From Streptomyces sp. HmicA12 (lineage in GTDB: Bacteria; Actinomycetota; Actinomycetes; Streptomycetales; Streptomycetaceae): 64,000 nucleotides of DNA. Made by a program: the position numbers and the translations under genes. The notes beneath the pieces were generated by a model. That model ran no database searches. It was given only the letters and a program-made list of their open reading frames with translations, and was not told where the DNA came from. The stretch lies in the NCBI RefSeq assembly GCF_000373565.1, contig NZ_KB891849.1, positions 332,973 through 396,972 of the forward strand. The letters run 5' to 3'. Of the stretch, positions 18,643 to 29,180 are shown piece after piece (within the stretch, counting starts at the first letter, position 1; each line of letters begins with the position of its first letter).

Positions 18643-18698
18643 GTAGTAGCACGGCAGAACACGGCAGCGTGAGAGGACCCAGGGAGGAAGGGACTGCG

Positions 18699-19472
18699 AT
18701 GGCACGCAACATCCAGTCGCTGGAACGGGCCGCGGCGATGCTCCGGCTCCTCGCGGGCGGCGAGCGGCGACTCGGTCTCTCGGACATCGCCTCGGCCCTC
18801 GGCCTTGCCAAGGGCACCGCGCACGGCATTCTGCGCACGTTGCAGGCCGAGGGCTTCGTGGAGCAGGACGCGGCGTCGGGGCGTTATCAGCTGGGCGCGG
18901 AGCTGCTGCGCCTGGGCAACAGCTATCTGGACGTCCACGAGCTGCGGGCCCGCGCGCTCGTCTGGACCGACGACCTGGCCCGCTCCAGCGGCGAGGCGGT
19001 GTATCTGGGCGTCCTGCACCAGCAGGGCGTGCTGATCGTGCACCACGTGTTCCGGCCCGACGACAGCCGGCAGGTGCTGGAGGTCGGGGCGATGCAGCCG
19101 CTGCACTCGACGGCGCTCGGCAAGGTCATCTCCGCGTACGATCCGGTCGCGCACAGCGAGATCGTGGACACGGAGCGCAAGGAGTTCACGGCCCGGACGG
19201 TGTGCGAGCTCGGGGAGTTCGAGTCCGTCCTCGATCTGACCCGGGCGCGCGGGTACGCCGCCGATGTCGAGGAGACCTGGGAGGGCGTGGCCTCGGTCGC
19301 GGCGCCCATCCACGACCGGCACCGGATGCCGGTGGGCGCGGTCGGCGTCACCGGTGCGGTGGAGCGGGTCTGCAAGCCCGGCGAGGAGGGCGCGCTGCGG
19401 CCCGAACTCATCGCGGCCGTAAGGGATTGCGCCCGCGCGGTCTCCCGGGATCTGGGCGCCAGCCGCTTCTGA
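18699..19472 (+). CDS. gylR: Glycerol operon repressor GylR (IclR family)
   Basis: 257 residues. The N-terminal winged helix-turn-helix (about 5-65, SDIASALGLAKGTAHGILRTL) binds DNA; the C-terminal IclR effector domain (about 80-250) binds a glycerol-derived inducer, glycerol 3-phosphate in the known system. It lies immediately upstream of glpF-glpK-glpD in the same direction, as in S. coelicolor gylR. The ATG at 18699 is behind AGGGAGGAAGGG. It is divergent from metH. Confidence 0.93.
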   Translation: MARNIQSLERAAAMLRLLAGGERRLGLSDIASALGLAKGTAHGILRTLQAEGFVEQDAASGRYQLGAELLRLGNSYLDVHELRARALVWTDDLARSSGEAVYLGVLHQQGVLIVHHVFRPDDSRQVLEVGAMQPLHSTALGKVISAYDPVAHSEIVDTERKEFTARTVCELGEFESVLDLTRARGYAADVEETWEGVASVAAPIHDRHRMPVGAVGVTGAVERVCKPGEEGALRPELIAAVRDCARAVSRDLGASRF

Positions 19473-19492
19473 GTCCGCCTCATCTTTTCCTC

Positions 19493-19516
19493 AAGCCCCG
19501 TTCCCGGACGGGGCTT
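19493..19516 (+). terminator. gylR terminator
   Basis: A perfect 9-bp stem (19493-19501 with 19508-19516) followed by a T-containing stretch, TTGACGTTTTC, 20 bp after the gylR stop. Confidence 0.7.
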
Positions 19517-19727
19517 TGACGTTTTCCCCCGGCGATTCCCGCGGCCTTCCCCCCGACGCCTCCCCACGTTTCAAGGTGCAGGGTGCACCGATCCGCGCGA
19601 CGATCGATGAACGCCCGGTCCACATGCGGGCACCGATAAGCGGGAACGATCAATAACGATCGTGTTTTCGATAACAGGACCCTTGACGATTCAGTGAACG
19701 CGGGGCGAGACTCGCGTCCATCGGTCG

Positions 19728-19739
19728 GCATTGTCGAAC
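19728..19739. promoter_or_regulatory. Candidate GylR operator in the glpF promoter region
   Basis: The second copy of GCATTGTCGAAC lies 138 bp before glpF. The 404-bp gylR-glpF gap also holds a TTGACG (19683-19688) with GAGACT 18 bp downstream, a possible glycerol-operon promoter, and a long leader. No gene is seen in the gap. Confidence 0.5.
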
Positions 19740-19876
19740 ACCTACCGGCAATACGCGTTAGAGTGTGGGCAGGCCAGGCCGAACCCGCCCCTCGCAACGG
19801 GGGCTCGGACCACCGGAAAGGGACCCGGGGGTTCGTACTCGGGTATTCCCCTGGACGAAGGACAAAGGAGTCGCGG

Positions 19877-20677
19877 GTGTCCAGCTCCGACATCTTCATC
19901 GGCGAGACCATAGGTACCGCCGTACTCATCCTGCTGGGCGGTGGCGTGTGCGCCGCCGTCACGCTGAAGCGCTCGAACGCGCTGAACGCCGGCTGGCTCG
20001 CGGTCACCTTCGGGTGGGGCTTCGCGGTACTGACCGGCGCCTACATGGTGGGCGGCGTCTCCGGCGCCCACCTGAACCCGGCGGTCACGATCGGCCTCGC
20101 CATCGAGGGCGGCACCAAGTGGAGCGACGTTCCGCTCTACCTGGTCTCTCAGCTGTTCGGCGCCATGATCGGTGCCGTACTCGTGTGGATCGCGTACTAC
20201 GGGCACTTCCAGGCGCACCTCACCGACCGCGAGATCGTCGGCGGTCCGGGCGCGCAGGACACCGAGGCCCCGGCGGCGCAGCAGGCGAAGCGCCACCAGC
20301 CCGGCCCCGTGCTCGGCGTCTTCTCCACCGCGCCGGCGATCCGCAACGTCTGGCAGAACCTGGCCACGGAGATCATCGCGACGGTCGTACTGGTCCTCGC
20401 GATCCTCACCCAGGGCCTCAACGACGGCGGCAACGGCATCGGCGTCCTCGGCGCCCTCATCACGGCGCTCGTCGTGGTCAGCATCGGTCTCTCGCTCGGC
20501 GGCCCGACCGGATACGCGATCAACCCGGTCCGTGACCTCGGCCCGCGCATCGTGCACTCTCTGCTTCCGCTGCCCAACAAGGGCAGCTCCGACTGGAGCT
20601 ATGCGTGGATCCCGGTCGTGGGGCCGCTGATCGGCGGCGCCATCGCGGGCGGCCTCTACAACATCGCCTTCAAGTAG
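19877..20677 (+). CDS. glpF: Glycerol facilitator (aquaglyceroporin)
   Basis: 266 residues and six membrane spans of the MIP family; it lets glycerol diffuse into the cell. The first half-helix motif is NPA (67-69, HLNPAVTIG). The second is NPV (216-218, GYAINPVRDLGPR) where NPA is usual, with the glycerol-type Asp two residues later (RD). The GTG at 19877 has AAGGAG 6 nt upstream. First gene of glpF-glpK-glpD. A hydrophilic loop of about 35 residues (GGPGAQDTEAPAAQQ...) lies between spans 3 and 4. Confidence 0.94.
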   Translation: MSSSDIFIGETIGTAVLILLGGGVCAAVTLKRSNALNAGWLAVTFGWGFAVLTGAYMVGGVSGAHLNPAVTIGLAIEGGTKWSDVPLYLVSQLFGAMIGAVLVWIAYYGHFQAHLTDREIVGGPGAQDTEAPAAQQAKRHQPGPVLGVFSTAPAIRNVWQNLATEIIATVVLVLAILTQGLNDGGNGIGVLGALITALVVVSIGLSLGGPTGYAINPVRDLGPRIVHSLLPLPNKGSSDWSYAWIPVVGPLIGGAIAGGLYNIAFK

Positions 20678-20731
20678 GCCGGACCGAGACGCAGAGCAGC
20701 GCCCGAGAACTTTCAGGAGCAGGAGCACATC

Positions 20732-22270
<1,539 letters not shown>

Positions 22271-22279
22271 GACCCCACC

Positions 22280-23896
22280 ATGAGTACCCAGTCCACCCTG
22301 CAGACCGTGCCTGCCCTCGGAACGCACCCGGCCGCCGGCTCCAACCCGAGCCGCGCCGAGACCCGCGAGCAGCTTTCCAAGGCGACGTACGACCTCCTGG
22401 TCATCGGCGGCGGCATCCTGGGCATCTCCACGGCCTGGCACGCGGCGCAGTCCGGTCTCAGGGTGGCCCTGGTCGACGCCGGTGACTTCGCCGGCGCCAC
22501 GTCCTCCGCGTCCTCGAAGCTGCTCCACGGGGGCTTGCGCTACCTGCAGACCGGCGCGGTGAAGCTGGTCGCGGAGAACCACTTCGAGCGGCGTGCGGTG
22601 TCCCGGAACGTGGCCCCGCACCTCGCCAACCCGCTCACCTTCTACCTGCCCGTGTACAAGGGCGGTCCGCACGGCGCGGCGAAGCTGGGCGCGGGCGTGT
22701 TCGCGTACAGCGCGCTGTCGGCGTTCGGCGACGGCGTCGGTCACCTGCTCTCCCCCGGCAAGGCGCAGCAGGACGTGCCCGAGCTGCGGACGGAGAACCT
22801 GAAGGCCGTCGCCGTGTACGGCGACGACCAGATGAACGACGCGCGCATGGCGCTGATGACCGTGCGTGCCGCGGTCGACGCCGGGGCCGTCGTGCTCAAC
22901 CACGCCGAGGTCACCGGCCTGCGCTTCACCCGCGGCCGGGTCACGGGCGCGGAGCTCAAGGACCGCACGAGCGGTGACGAGTTCGGCGTGAGCGCGCGCC
23001 TCGTGCTCAACGCGACGGGTCCGTGGGTCGACCACCTGCGCAAGATGGAGGACCCGAACGCGGCCCCCTCCATCCGCCTCTCCAAGGGCGCGCACCTGGT
23101 CCTCAAGCGGACCTCCCCGTGGAAGGCCGCGCTGGCGACGCCGATCGACAAGTACCGCATCACCTTCGCCCTCCCGTGGGAGGACATGCTGCTGCTCGGC
23201 ACGACCGACGAGGAGTTCGAGGGCGACCCGGCGGACGTCTCGGTCACCGAGAAGGACATCGACCAGATCCTGGACGAGGCCGCCTTCTCCGTACGCGACC
23301 AGCAGCTGAAGCGGGATCTGATCACGTACTCGTTCGCGGGGCTGCGGGTGCTGCCCGGTGGGCCCGGCGACACGTCGAAGGCCAAGCGGGAGACCGTGGT
23401 CACCGAGGGCGCCGGCGGCATGCTGTCCGTCGCGGGCGGCAAGTGGACGACGTTCCGGCACATCGGCCGTACGGTGATGAAGAAGCTGGAGTCGCTGCCC
23501 GGGCACCCGCTCGGTGACGACTTCGAGAAGATCAGCGACCTGCCGAAGCGGATGCCGCTGCCCGGTGTCGCCAACCCGCGGGCCGTCGCGCACCGCCTCC
23601 TGGTCGACAACCCGGCGCCCGGCCCGCGGATGGCCGCCGACACGGCCAAGCACCTGTCGACGCACTACGGTTCGCTGGCCTTCGACATCGCGCGCCTCGC
23701 GAACGAGAGCCCGGAGCTCGCCGAGCGTGTCCACCCGGACGCCCCGGAGATCTGGGCGCAGGTCGTGTACGCCCGTGACCACGAGTGGGCCGAGACGGCG
23801 GACGACGTGCTGCGCCGCCGTACGACGCTGACGATCCGCGGTCTCGCGACGGACGACGTGCGCGGCAAGGTGGAGGACCTGCTCGGCAAGAAGTAG
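22280..23896 (+). CDS. glpD: Aerobic glycerol-3-phosphate dehydrogenase
   Basis: 538 residues. FAD-dependent, peripheral membrane enzyme that oxidises glycerol 3-phosphate to dihydroxyacetone phosphate and passes electrons to quinone. The FAD-binding Rossmann motif is LLVIGGGILGIS (about 38-49); the signature SSKLLHGGLRYL follows, and the C-terminal DAO_C domain covers about 400-530. Last gene of the glycerol operon, followed 20 bp later by a terminator. Confidence 0.96.
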   Translation: MSTQSTLQTVPALGTHPAAGSNPSRAETREQLSKATYDLLVIGGGILGISTAWHAAQSGLRVALVDAGDFAGATSSASSKLLHGGLRYLQTGAVKLVAENHFERRAVSRNVAPHLANPLTFYLPVYKGGPHGAAKLGAGVFAYSALSAFGDGVGHLLSPGKAQQDVPELRTENLKAVAVYGDDQMNDARMALMTVRAAVDAGAVVLNHAEVTGLRFTRGRVTGAELKDRTSGDEFGVSARLVLNATGPWVDHLRKMEDPNAAPSIRLSKGAHLVLKRTSPWKAALATPIDKYRITFALPWEDMLLLGTTDEEFEGDPADVSVTEKDIDQILDEAAFSVRDQQLKRDLITYSFAGLRVLPGGPGDTSKAKRETVVTEGAGGMLSVAGGKWTTFRHIGRTVMKKLESLPGHPLGDDFEKISDLPKRMPLPGVANPRAVAHRLLVDNPAPGPRMAADTAKHLSTHYGSLAFDIARLANESPELAERVHPDAPEIWAQVVYARDHEWAETADDVLRRRTTLTIRGLATDDVRGKVEDLLGKK

Positions 23897-23915
23897 CCCT
23901 GCGCGTCGGTGACTT

Positions 23916-23949
23916 GAGGGGCGGCTCCCACGGGGGGGAGCCGCCCCTC
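23916..23949 (+). terminator. Glycerol operon terminator
   Basis: A perfect 14-bp stem (23916-23929 with 23936-23949) with a 6-nt loop directly after glpD. Confidence 0.8.
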
Positions 23950-24017
23950 CGCCGTGTCCGGACGGGCTGCCATGCCGCGTACATACGCGCGCAATGTCCG
24001 GGAGTGAGGCTTGAGCC

Positions 24018-24950
24018 ATGTCTGCCTCTCCGTTTCTCCTCGGCCTCGCGCTCGCCGGTGAACCCGGCGGCTCCCCCACCGATCCCGACGCGTTCGTCCG
24101 TCTCGTACGTCGTGCCGAGGCGGCCCGCGTCGACTTCGTGACCGTCGAGGACGGCCCGGGACGCCTCGACTCCACGCTCCTTCTGGGGCTCGCCGCCCGC
24201 GAGACGAGCAGGATCGGGCTCGTCCCGCTCGGGCCCGTCCTCGGGCAGCCCGCCGGGTACGCCGCCCGGTTCGCGACGCTCGACCTGCTCAGCGGCGGGC
24301 GGGCCGGGGTGCGGCCGCGGATCGCCGCGGACGACGTGGACCACGAGCGGATCGTGCGGGCCATCGGCACGCCGGAGGGCGACGCGCTGGTCGCCGAACT
24401 CTTCGACAGGGCGGCCGAGTTCATCGGGCGGGTCGAGGAGGAGTGGGACACGACCGGGACGTCGCCGCAGGGGCGGCCGCCGCTGATCTCGCTGGCGCAC
24501 GACACCGTGCCGTACCGGTTCGCGGCCCGGCGCGCGGACGCGGTGCTCATCACGCCGTTCGACGTGCAGGGGGTGCGCAGGATCCGCGCCGAGGTGGACG
24601 CCCTCGCCGCCGAGGAGGGCCGGACGGTGAAGGTGCTCGCCGATCTCCATGTGCTGCTCGCGCCCACGGAGGCGGACGCGGCCGAACGGCGTTCCGCGCT
24701 GGGCGAGTTCGAGTCCGACGCCGCGCTGTTCACCGGCACGCCCGAAGGGCTGGCCGACCGTTTGGAGGAGTGGCACCGGGACGGCGGCGCCGACGGCTTC
24801 CGGATCCGGCCGATCGCGGTCCCCGACGACGTGTACGCGCTCGTCGACCGCGCCGTGCCGCTGCTCGTGCGGCGCGGACTGCTCCCGGAGGCGTACGGGA
24901 CGAGCACGCTCCGCGGCCACCTCGGCCTGTCCCCGGAGGTGGCGGCGTGA
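24018..24950 (+). CDS. LLM-class (luciferase-like) flavin-dependent oxidoreductase
   Basis: 310 residues with the bacterial luciferase TIM-barrel pattern: early strand FLLGLALAG, TVEDGPGRLDS, RIGLVPLGPVLGQPAGYAARFATLDLLSGGRAGVR. The LDLLSGGR block is the family signature. It uses FMNH2 or F420; the substrate is unknown. It overlaps the next LLM gene by 4 bp (GTGA), so the two are co-translated and may be partners. First gene after the core glycerol operon and thus first of the apparent insertion. Its start has only a weak ribosome site (GTGAGGCTTGAG). Confidence 0.85.
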   Translation: MSASPFLLGLALAGEPGGSPTDPDAFVRLVRRAEAARVDFVTVEDGPGRLDSTLLLGLAARETSRIGLVPLGPVLGQPAGYAARFATLDLLSGGRAGVRPRIAADDVDHERIVRAIGTPEGDALVAELFDRAAEFIGRVEEEWDTTGTSPQGRPPLISLAHDTVPYRFAARRADAVLITPFDVQGVRRIRAEVDALAAEEGRTVKVLADLHVLLAPTEADAAERRSALGEFESDAALFTGTPEGLADRLEEWHRDGGADGFRIRPIAVPDDVYALVDRAVPLLVRRGLLPEAYGTSTLRGHLGLSPEVAA

Positions 24951-26005
24951 AGTTCCAGGTCCTGTCCATCATCGGGCACGCACCGCACCCGCTGACCGGT
25001 GAACTGCCCACCGCCGCCGACCGGTTGGCGCAGGTCGTCGAGGTCGGCACGGCCGCGGAGCGGCTCGGCTACGACGCGTACGCGGTCGGCGAGCGGCACG
25101 CGGGCGCGTTCCTGTCGTCGAGCCCGACGGTGCTGCTCGGAGCGCTCGCGGCACGTACGACGCGGATCAAGCTGCTCACGGGCGTCACCGTCGTCGCGAT
25201 CCTCGACCCGGTGCGGGTCGCCGAGGACTACGCGACGCTGGACCAACTCTCCCGCGGCCGGGTCGAGTTGGTGATCGGCAAGGGGGCCGAGGCGGGCCAC
25301 TTCGACCTGTTCGGCCTCGACGAGGCGCGTCAGTGGGACCTGCAGAAGGAGAAGTACGAGCTGCTGCGGCGGCTGTGGACGGAGGAAGGGGTGGACTGGG
25401 AGGGCGAGTTCAGGCCCGCCCTGAAGGGGGTGACGACGGTGCCGCGCCCGTACGCGGGGCTCCCCCGGATCTGGCACGGCTCTGCGACCTCGCTCAACTC
25501 CCCCGAACTGGCGGCCAGGCACGGGGATCCGCTGTTCACGGCGAACGCGATCCAGCCCAGGGCCGCGTACGCGCAGCTCATCGACCACTACCGGGAGCGG
25601 TTCGAGGCGTACGGACACGATCCGGCGCGGGCGCACGTCGCGGCGGGTTCGGGCGGCCTGCTGATCGCGGACACGCACGAGCGGGCCGTCGCCCGCCACA
25701 AGGACCTGTACGAGGCGAAGGTCGCCCAGTCGTTCAAGCCGCATCTGGCGGGGAAGGCCGGCTACAACACCCCGTTCCGCACGATCGAGGACGCCATCGC
25801 CGACGGGCCGCAGCTCATCGGTTCACCGCAGCAGATCATCGACAAGATCCTCGGGTACCACGCGGTCTACCGGCACGACCTGCAATCGGTGACCGTGGAC
25901 ACGTTCGGGCAGAGCACGGGCGAGCAGATCGAGACGCTGCAGCGGTTCGCGGAGGAGATCGCGCCCGTCGTCCGCGCGGAGGCGCCCAGCTCCCTGTGGG
26001 AGTGA
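24947..26005 (+). CDS. LLM-class flavin-dependent monooxygenase (CE1758-like)
   Basis: 352 residues. Luciferase-like TIM barrel with GERHAGAFLSSSPTVLLGALA and DYATLDQLSRGRVELVIGKG, close to the atu2307/CE1758 group of FMN-dependent enzymes. The GTG at 24947 overlaps the previous stop; GGAGG is about 6 nt upstream. No flavin reductase gene is adjacent. Whether it belongs with the catabolic cluster 3' of it is unclear because the MFS gene between them is on the opposite strand. Confidence 0.87.
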   Translation: MKFQVLSIIGHAPHPLTGELPTAADRLAQVVEVGTAAERLGYDAYAVGERHAGAFLSSSPTVLLGALAARTTRIKLLTGVTVVAILDPVRVAEDYATLDQLSRGRVELVIGKGAEAGHFDLFGLDEARQWDLQKEKYELLRRLWTEEGVDWEGEFRPALKGVTTVPRPYAGLPRIWHGSATSLNSPELAARHGDPLFTANAIQPRAAYAQLIDHYRERFEAYGHDPARAHVAAGSGGLLIADTHERAVARHKDLYEAKVAQSFKPHLAGKAGYNTPFRTIEDAIADGPQLIGSPQQIIDKILGYHAVYRHDLQSVTVDTFGQSTGEQIETLQRFAEEIAPVVRAEAPSSLWE

Positions 26006-26033
26006 GCGCCTCTCGTGCGTAAGCCGGTCGGTG

Positions 26034-27431
26034 TCACGGCGAGACTTCCTCCAGGCGTCGTCCCGCCGTCTCCTCCGCGCCGAACCCGGCGACGACGGCG
26101 CCCACGAGGGCCACTGCGCCGAGCACCACGAAGACGGTGCCGATGCTGCCGCCCGCGTACACCGCGCCGACGACGATCGGGCCGAGGATGACGCCGAGCC
26201 GGTTGAGCGCGCCGCCGACGCTGCTGCCGAGGGCGCGCATCCGGGTCGGGAAGAGTTCGGGCGTGTACAGGTACAGGCAGATGTTGGAGCCGAAGAAGAA
26301 GACGGCGGCCAGCGACGTCCAGATCAGGACCTGGACGGGCGTGTGCGCACCGAGCCACGCGAGGACCAGGAGTACGGCCGCGGCCCCGCCCAGGCAGCCG
26401 GTGATGACCTTCCTGCGGCCGGCCCGGTCCACGGTGAGCGCCGCGACGAGGCAGCCGAGCAGGCCCGCGCAGGACGTGACGGTCGAGTACAGCAGGGCGT
26501 CCGAGAGGGACAGGTCGTAGCGGTTCTGGTAGATCGTCGGGAGCCAGGACGTGATGCCGTAGTTGACGAAGTAGCCGGTGAACCAGAGGGCGCCGATGAC
26601 GAGCGTGCGCCGCCGGTAGCGGCCGGTGAACAGTCCGCGCACGCCCGAGGCGCCCGCGCCGGGCGGGGTGACCGGGAGCGCCTCGCCGACCGGGGGCAGG
26701 GGCTTGCCGGTGGCGCGCTCGACCTCGTTCTCGATCCGGGTCATGGTGGCGGCGGCGTCCTCGGTCCGCCCGTGGTCGGCGAGCCAGCGCGGCGACTCGG
26801 GCACCTTCTTCTGTACGAGGACGCAGAGCAGCCCGGGCACCGCGGCGATCGCGTACATCCACCGCCAGCCGAGGAGCGGCACGACCCAGGCGGCGATGAG
26901 CGCGCCGACCGTGAGGCCGGCCGGGAAGACCAGTTCGTAGAGGAGCACGAAGCGGCCGCGTCGATGGCTGCGGGTGATCTCGGCGATGAAGGTGGCGGCG
27001 ACGGGGACCTCGCCGCCGATCGCCAGGCCCTGCACGAAGCGCAGGCCCATGAACATCTCCTGGGACGGGGCCGCGGCGAGGGCCAGGTTCGCGACGCTGG
27101 AGACCGCGACGCACAGGGCGATGACCTTGACGCGGCCGATGCGGTCGGCGAGCCGTCCGGACAGCAGGGCGCCGATCAGCATGCCGACGGAGCCGACGGT
27201 GAGCAGCAGCGTCGCCGCGGCGGTGGACAGCTGCCACTCGGCGCGCAGTTCGGGCATCGCGTAGGCGATCAGAAGCTGGTCGAACGCCTCGAAGAAGGTC
27301 ACCGCGCCCACGATGAGCCGGACGGTGACGTGCCAGCGGCTCAGCGGGAGGCGCTCGAAGCGGGCGGCGATCGAGGCCCGGACGGCATGGTCCTGCGGCG
27401 CGGGCGGCTTGTCTGGGGCGTTGAGCGTCAT
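26034..27431 (-). CDS. MFS transporter, aromatic-acid/sugar-porter type
   Basis: 465 residues and 12 predicted membrane spans. The N-terminal FDQLLIAYAMPEL in span 1 resembles the Asp-containing motif of aromatic acid:H+ symporters, and the loop 2-3 motif is GRLADRIGRVKVI. PESPRWL after span 6 is typical of sugar-porter-related MFS carriers. It is divergent from the ALDH-led operon with two operator-like palindromes between, so it is likely part of the same regulon and a candidate substrate importer. The start has CGGAG upstream. Confidence 0.88.
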   Translation of the reverse strand: MTLNAPDKPPAPQDHAVRASIAARFERLPLSRWHVTVRLIVGAVTFFEAFDQLLIAYAMPELRAEWQLSTAAATLLLTVGSVGMLIGALLSGRLADRIGRVKVIALCVAVSSVANLALAAAPSQEMFMGLRFVQGLAIGGEVPVAATFIAEITRSHRRGRFVLLYELVFPAGLTVGALIAAWVVPLLGWRWMYAIAAVPGLLCVLVQKKVPESPRWLADHGRTEDAAATMTRIENEVERATGKPLPPVGEALPVTPPGAGASGVRGLFTGRYRRRTLVIGALWFTGYFVNYGITSWLPTIYQNRYDLSLSDALLYSTVTSCAGLLGCLVAALTVDRAGRRKVITGCLGGAAAVLLVLAWLGAHTPVQVLIWTSLAAVFFFGSNICLYLYTPELFPTRMRALGSSVGGALNRLGVILGPIVVGAVYAGGSIGTVFVVLGAVALVGAVVAGFGAEETAGRRLEEVSP

Positions 27432-27500
27432 ACGGGGACTCCGCGGCGAAGAGGGGATGGCGGGAGCGAGACGGGAACGAGACAGGTAAGCGCAAAGTTT

Positions 27501-27512
27501 CTAAGGGCTTAA
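27501..27512. promoter_or_regulatory. MarR-type operator, MFS side
   Basis: CTAAGGGCTTAA, in TCTAAGGGCTTAA context, is the inverted copy of the site at 27605-27616. It lies about 70 bp upstream of the MFS start in a locally AT-rich stretch. It is probably bound by the MarR protein of this cluster. Confidence 0.6.
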
Positions 27513-27604
27513 CTTATATCTCCCGTGCGGTAGAGCCACGTCAAGAGCCTCCGCAGGGAAATCACCGACCGCTCGCAAGATTTCGGGTCTTGCGCGCCAG
27601 ATAT

Positions 27605-27616
27605 TTAAGCCCTTAG
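27605..27616. promoter_or_regulatory. MarR-type operator, ALDH-operon side
   Basis: TTAAGCCCTTAG lies 54 bp before the ALDH start. With flanks it is an imperfect 14-bp palindrome. The two copies are 92 bp apart in opposite orientation, one per divergent gene. Confidence 0.6.
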
Positions 27617-27670
27617 ATTTCTAGCGCTGAGGCAAACGATCGGCACGAACCACTGAGCGAGGAGACCCGT

Positions 27671-29158
27671 ATGCCACCGACGCCACCGGACGAGGCGCTG
27701 ATCGCGGGCGAGTGGCGGCGCGGCGCGGGCGCTCCGTCCGTGACGGTCGACCCCGCCACCGGGCAGCCCCTCGCCACCGTGCACGCGGTCACCGTCGAGG
27801 AGGTCGCCGAGGCGGCCGAGGCGGCGGCCCGGGCGGCGGCGGACCCGCGCTGGCGCGATCTGCTCCCCCATCAGCGGGCCCAACTCCTGCACCGCATAGC
27901 TCAGTTGATCGACTCCTCGGCCGAGGAACTGGCCGCCCTGCAGACCGCCGACACCGGCAAGGCGCTCACCGAGACGCGGGCCCTGGTGGCGAGCGCGGCC
28001 GGCACCTTCCGGTACACGGCCGCCGCCCTGGAGACGGCCGAGGAGGCGATCACCCCGGCGCGCGGCGCGTATCTGACGATGAGCGTGTACGAGCCGATCG
28101 GTGTGGTCGGCGCGATCAACCCGTGGAACTCGCCGGTCGCCAGCGACGCACAGAAGCTCGCCCCGGCCCTGGCGGGCGGCAACGCGGTACTGCTCAAGCC
28201 CGCCGAGTGGACGCCGCTGGTCTCGCTCGCGCTCGGCCGCCTCGTGACCGACGCGCTCACCGAACTCGGCCTTCCGACCGCGCTGTTGGCGGTGCTGCCG
28301 GGGCGCGGCAGCGTGGTCGGTGACGCCATCGTGCGCGATCCGCGGGTCGGCAAGGTGACGTTCACGGGCGGTACGTCGACCGGGCGCGCCCTCGCGCACG
28401 CCGCCGCCGAGAAGCTGATGCCCGTCTCGCTGGAGCTGGGCGGCAAGTCGCCGACGATCGTGCGCGCGGACGCGGACGTCGAACAGGCCCTGGCCGGGGT
28501 GATGTTCGGGGTGTTCTCGTCCAGCGGGCAGTCCTGCATCGCCGGGTCGCGGCTGTTCGTGGCGCGGGAGCTGTACGACGACTTCGTCGATGAACTCGTC
28601 GAGCGGGTGCGGACGTTGCGGCTCGGTCCGGGCACGGACCCGGCCACGCAGGTGGCGCCGCTCGTCCACCACCGGCATCGGGACTCCGTCGCCGCGTACG
28701 TGGATCTCGCGCGGGCCGAGGGCGCGCGGGTGCGCTGCGGCGGGGCCGTGCCGGAGGGCGCCGAGTACGCCGACGGCGCGTACTACCTGCCGACCGTGCT
28801 CGACGGCCTGCCGAACACCGCGCGGGTCTGCCAGGAGGAGATCTTCGGCCCGGTCCTGGTGGCGCTGCCGTTCGACGACGAGGACGACCTGGTCGCCCGG
28901 GCGAACGCCTCCGAGTACGGCCTGGCCTGCGGGATCTGGACCCGTGACCACCGGGCCGCGTGGCGGATCGGGCGCCGGATCGAGGCGGGCACCGTGTGGA
29001 TCAACACGTACAAGCAGTTCTCCATCTCCACCCCGTTCGGCGGCATGAAGGACAGCGGCCTGGGCCGCGAGAAGGGCCGCGACGGGATCCGCTCCTACCA
29101 GCGCCAGAAGTCCCTGTACTGGGGGACCTCCGAGACCCCGCTGCCCTGGGCCAACTGA
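27671..29158 (+). CDS. NAD(P)-dependent aldehyde dehydrogenase
   Basis: 495 residues. Complete ALDH family features: general base E255 in LELGGKSP, catalytic C289 in GQSCIAGSR, and the cofactor-binding FTGGTSTGRA. It resembles betaine-aldehyde and semialdehyde dehydrogenases used on ring-cleavage products. First gene of a 12-gene same-strand operon that runs to 38850. The ATG has GAGGAGACCCGT upstream. Probable role: oxidation of an aldehyde formed by ring cleavage or by the ThDP decarboxylase (inference). Confidence 0.92.
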   Translation: MPPTPPDEALIAGEWRRGAGAPSVTVDPATGQPLATVHAVTVEEVAEAAEAAARAAADPRWRDLLPHQRAQLLHRIAQLIDSSAEELAALQTADTGKALTETRALVASAAGTFRYTAAALETAEEAITPARGAYLTMSVYEPIGVVGAINPWNSPVASDAQKLAPALAGGNAVLLKPAEWTPLVSLALGRLVTDALTELGLPTALLAVLPGRGSVVGDAIVRDPRVGKVTFTGGTSTGRALAHAAAEKLMPVSLELGGKSPTIVRADADVEQALAGVMFGVFSSSGQSCIAGSRLFVARELYDDFVDELVERVRTLRLGPGTDPATQVAPLVHHRHRDSVAAYVDLARAEGARVRCGGAVPEGAEYADGAYYLPTVLDGLPNTARVCQEEIFGPVLVALPFDDEDDLVARANASEYGLACGIWTRDHRAAWRIGRRIEAGTVWINTYKQFSISTPFGGMKDSGLGREKGRDGIRSYQRQKSLYWGTSETPLPWAN

Positions 29159-29180
29159 CCACGATCCCGGAGTACTTGAG

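Noticed and set aside
18403..18698. Possible SAM or cobalamin riboswitch upstream of metH
   Set aside because: No conserved core of either riboswitch class is recognisable in the 296-bp leader.
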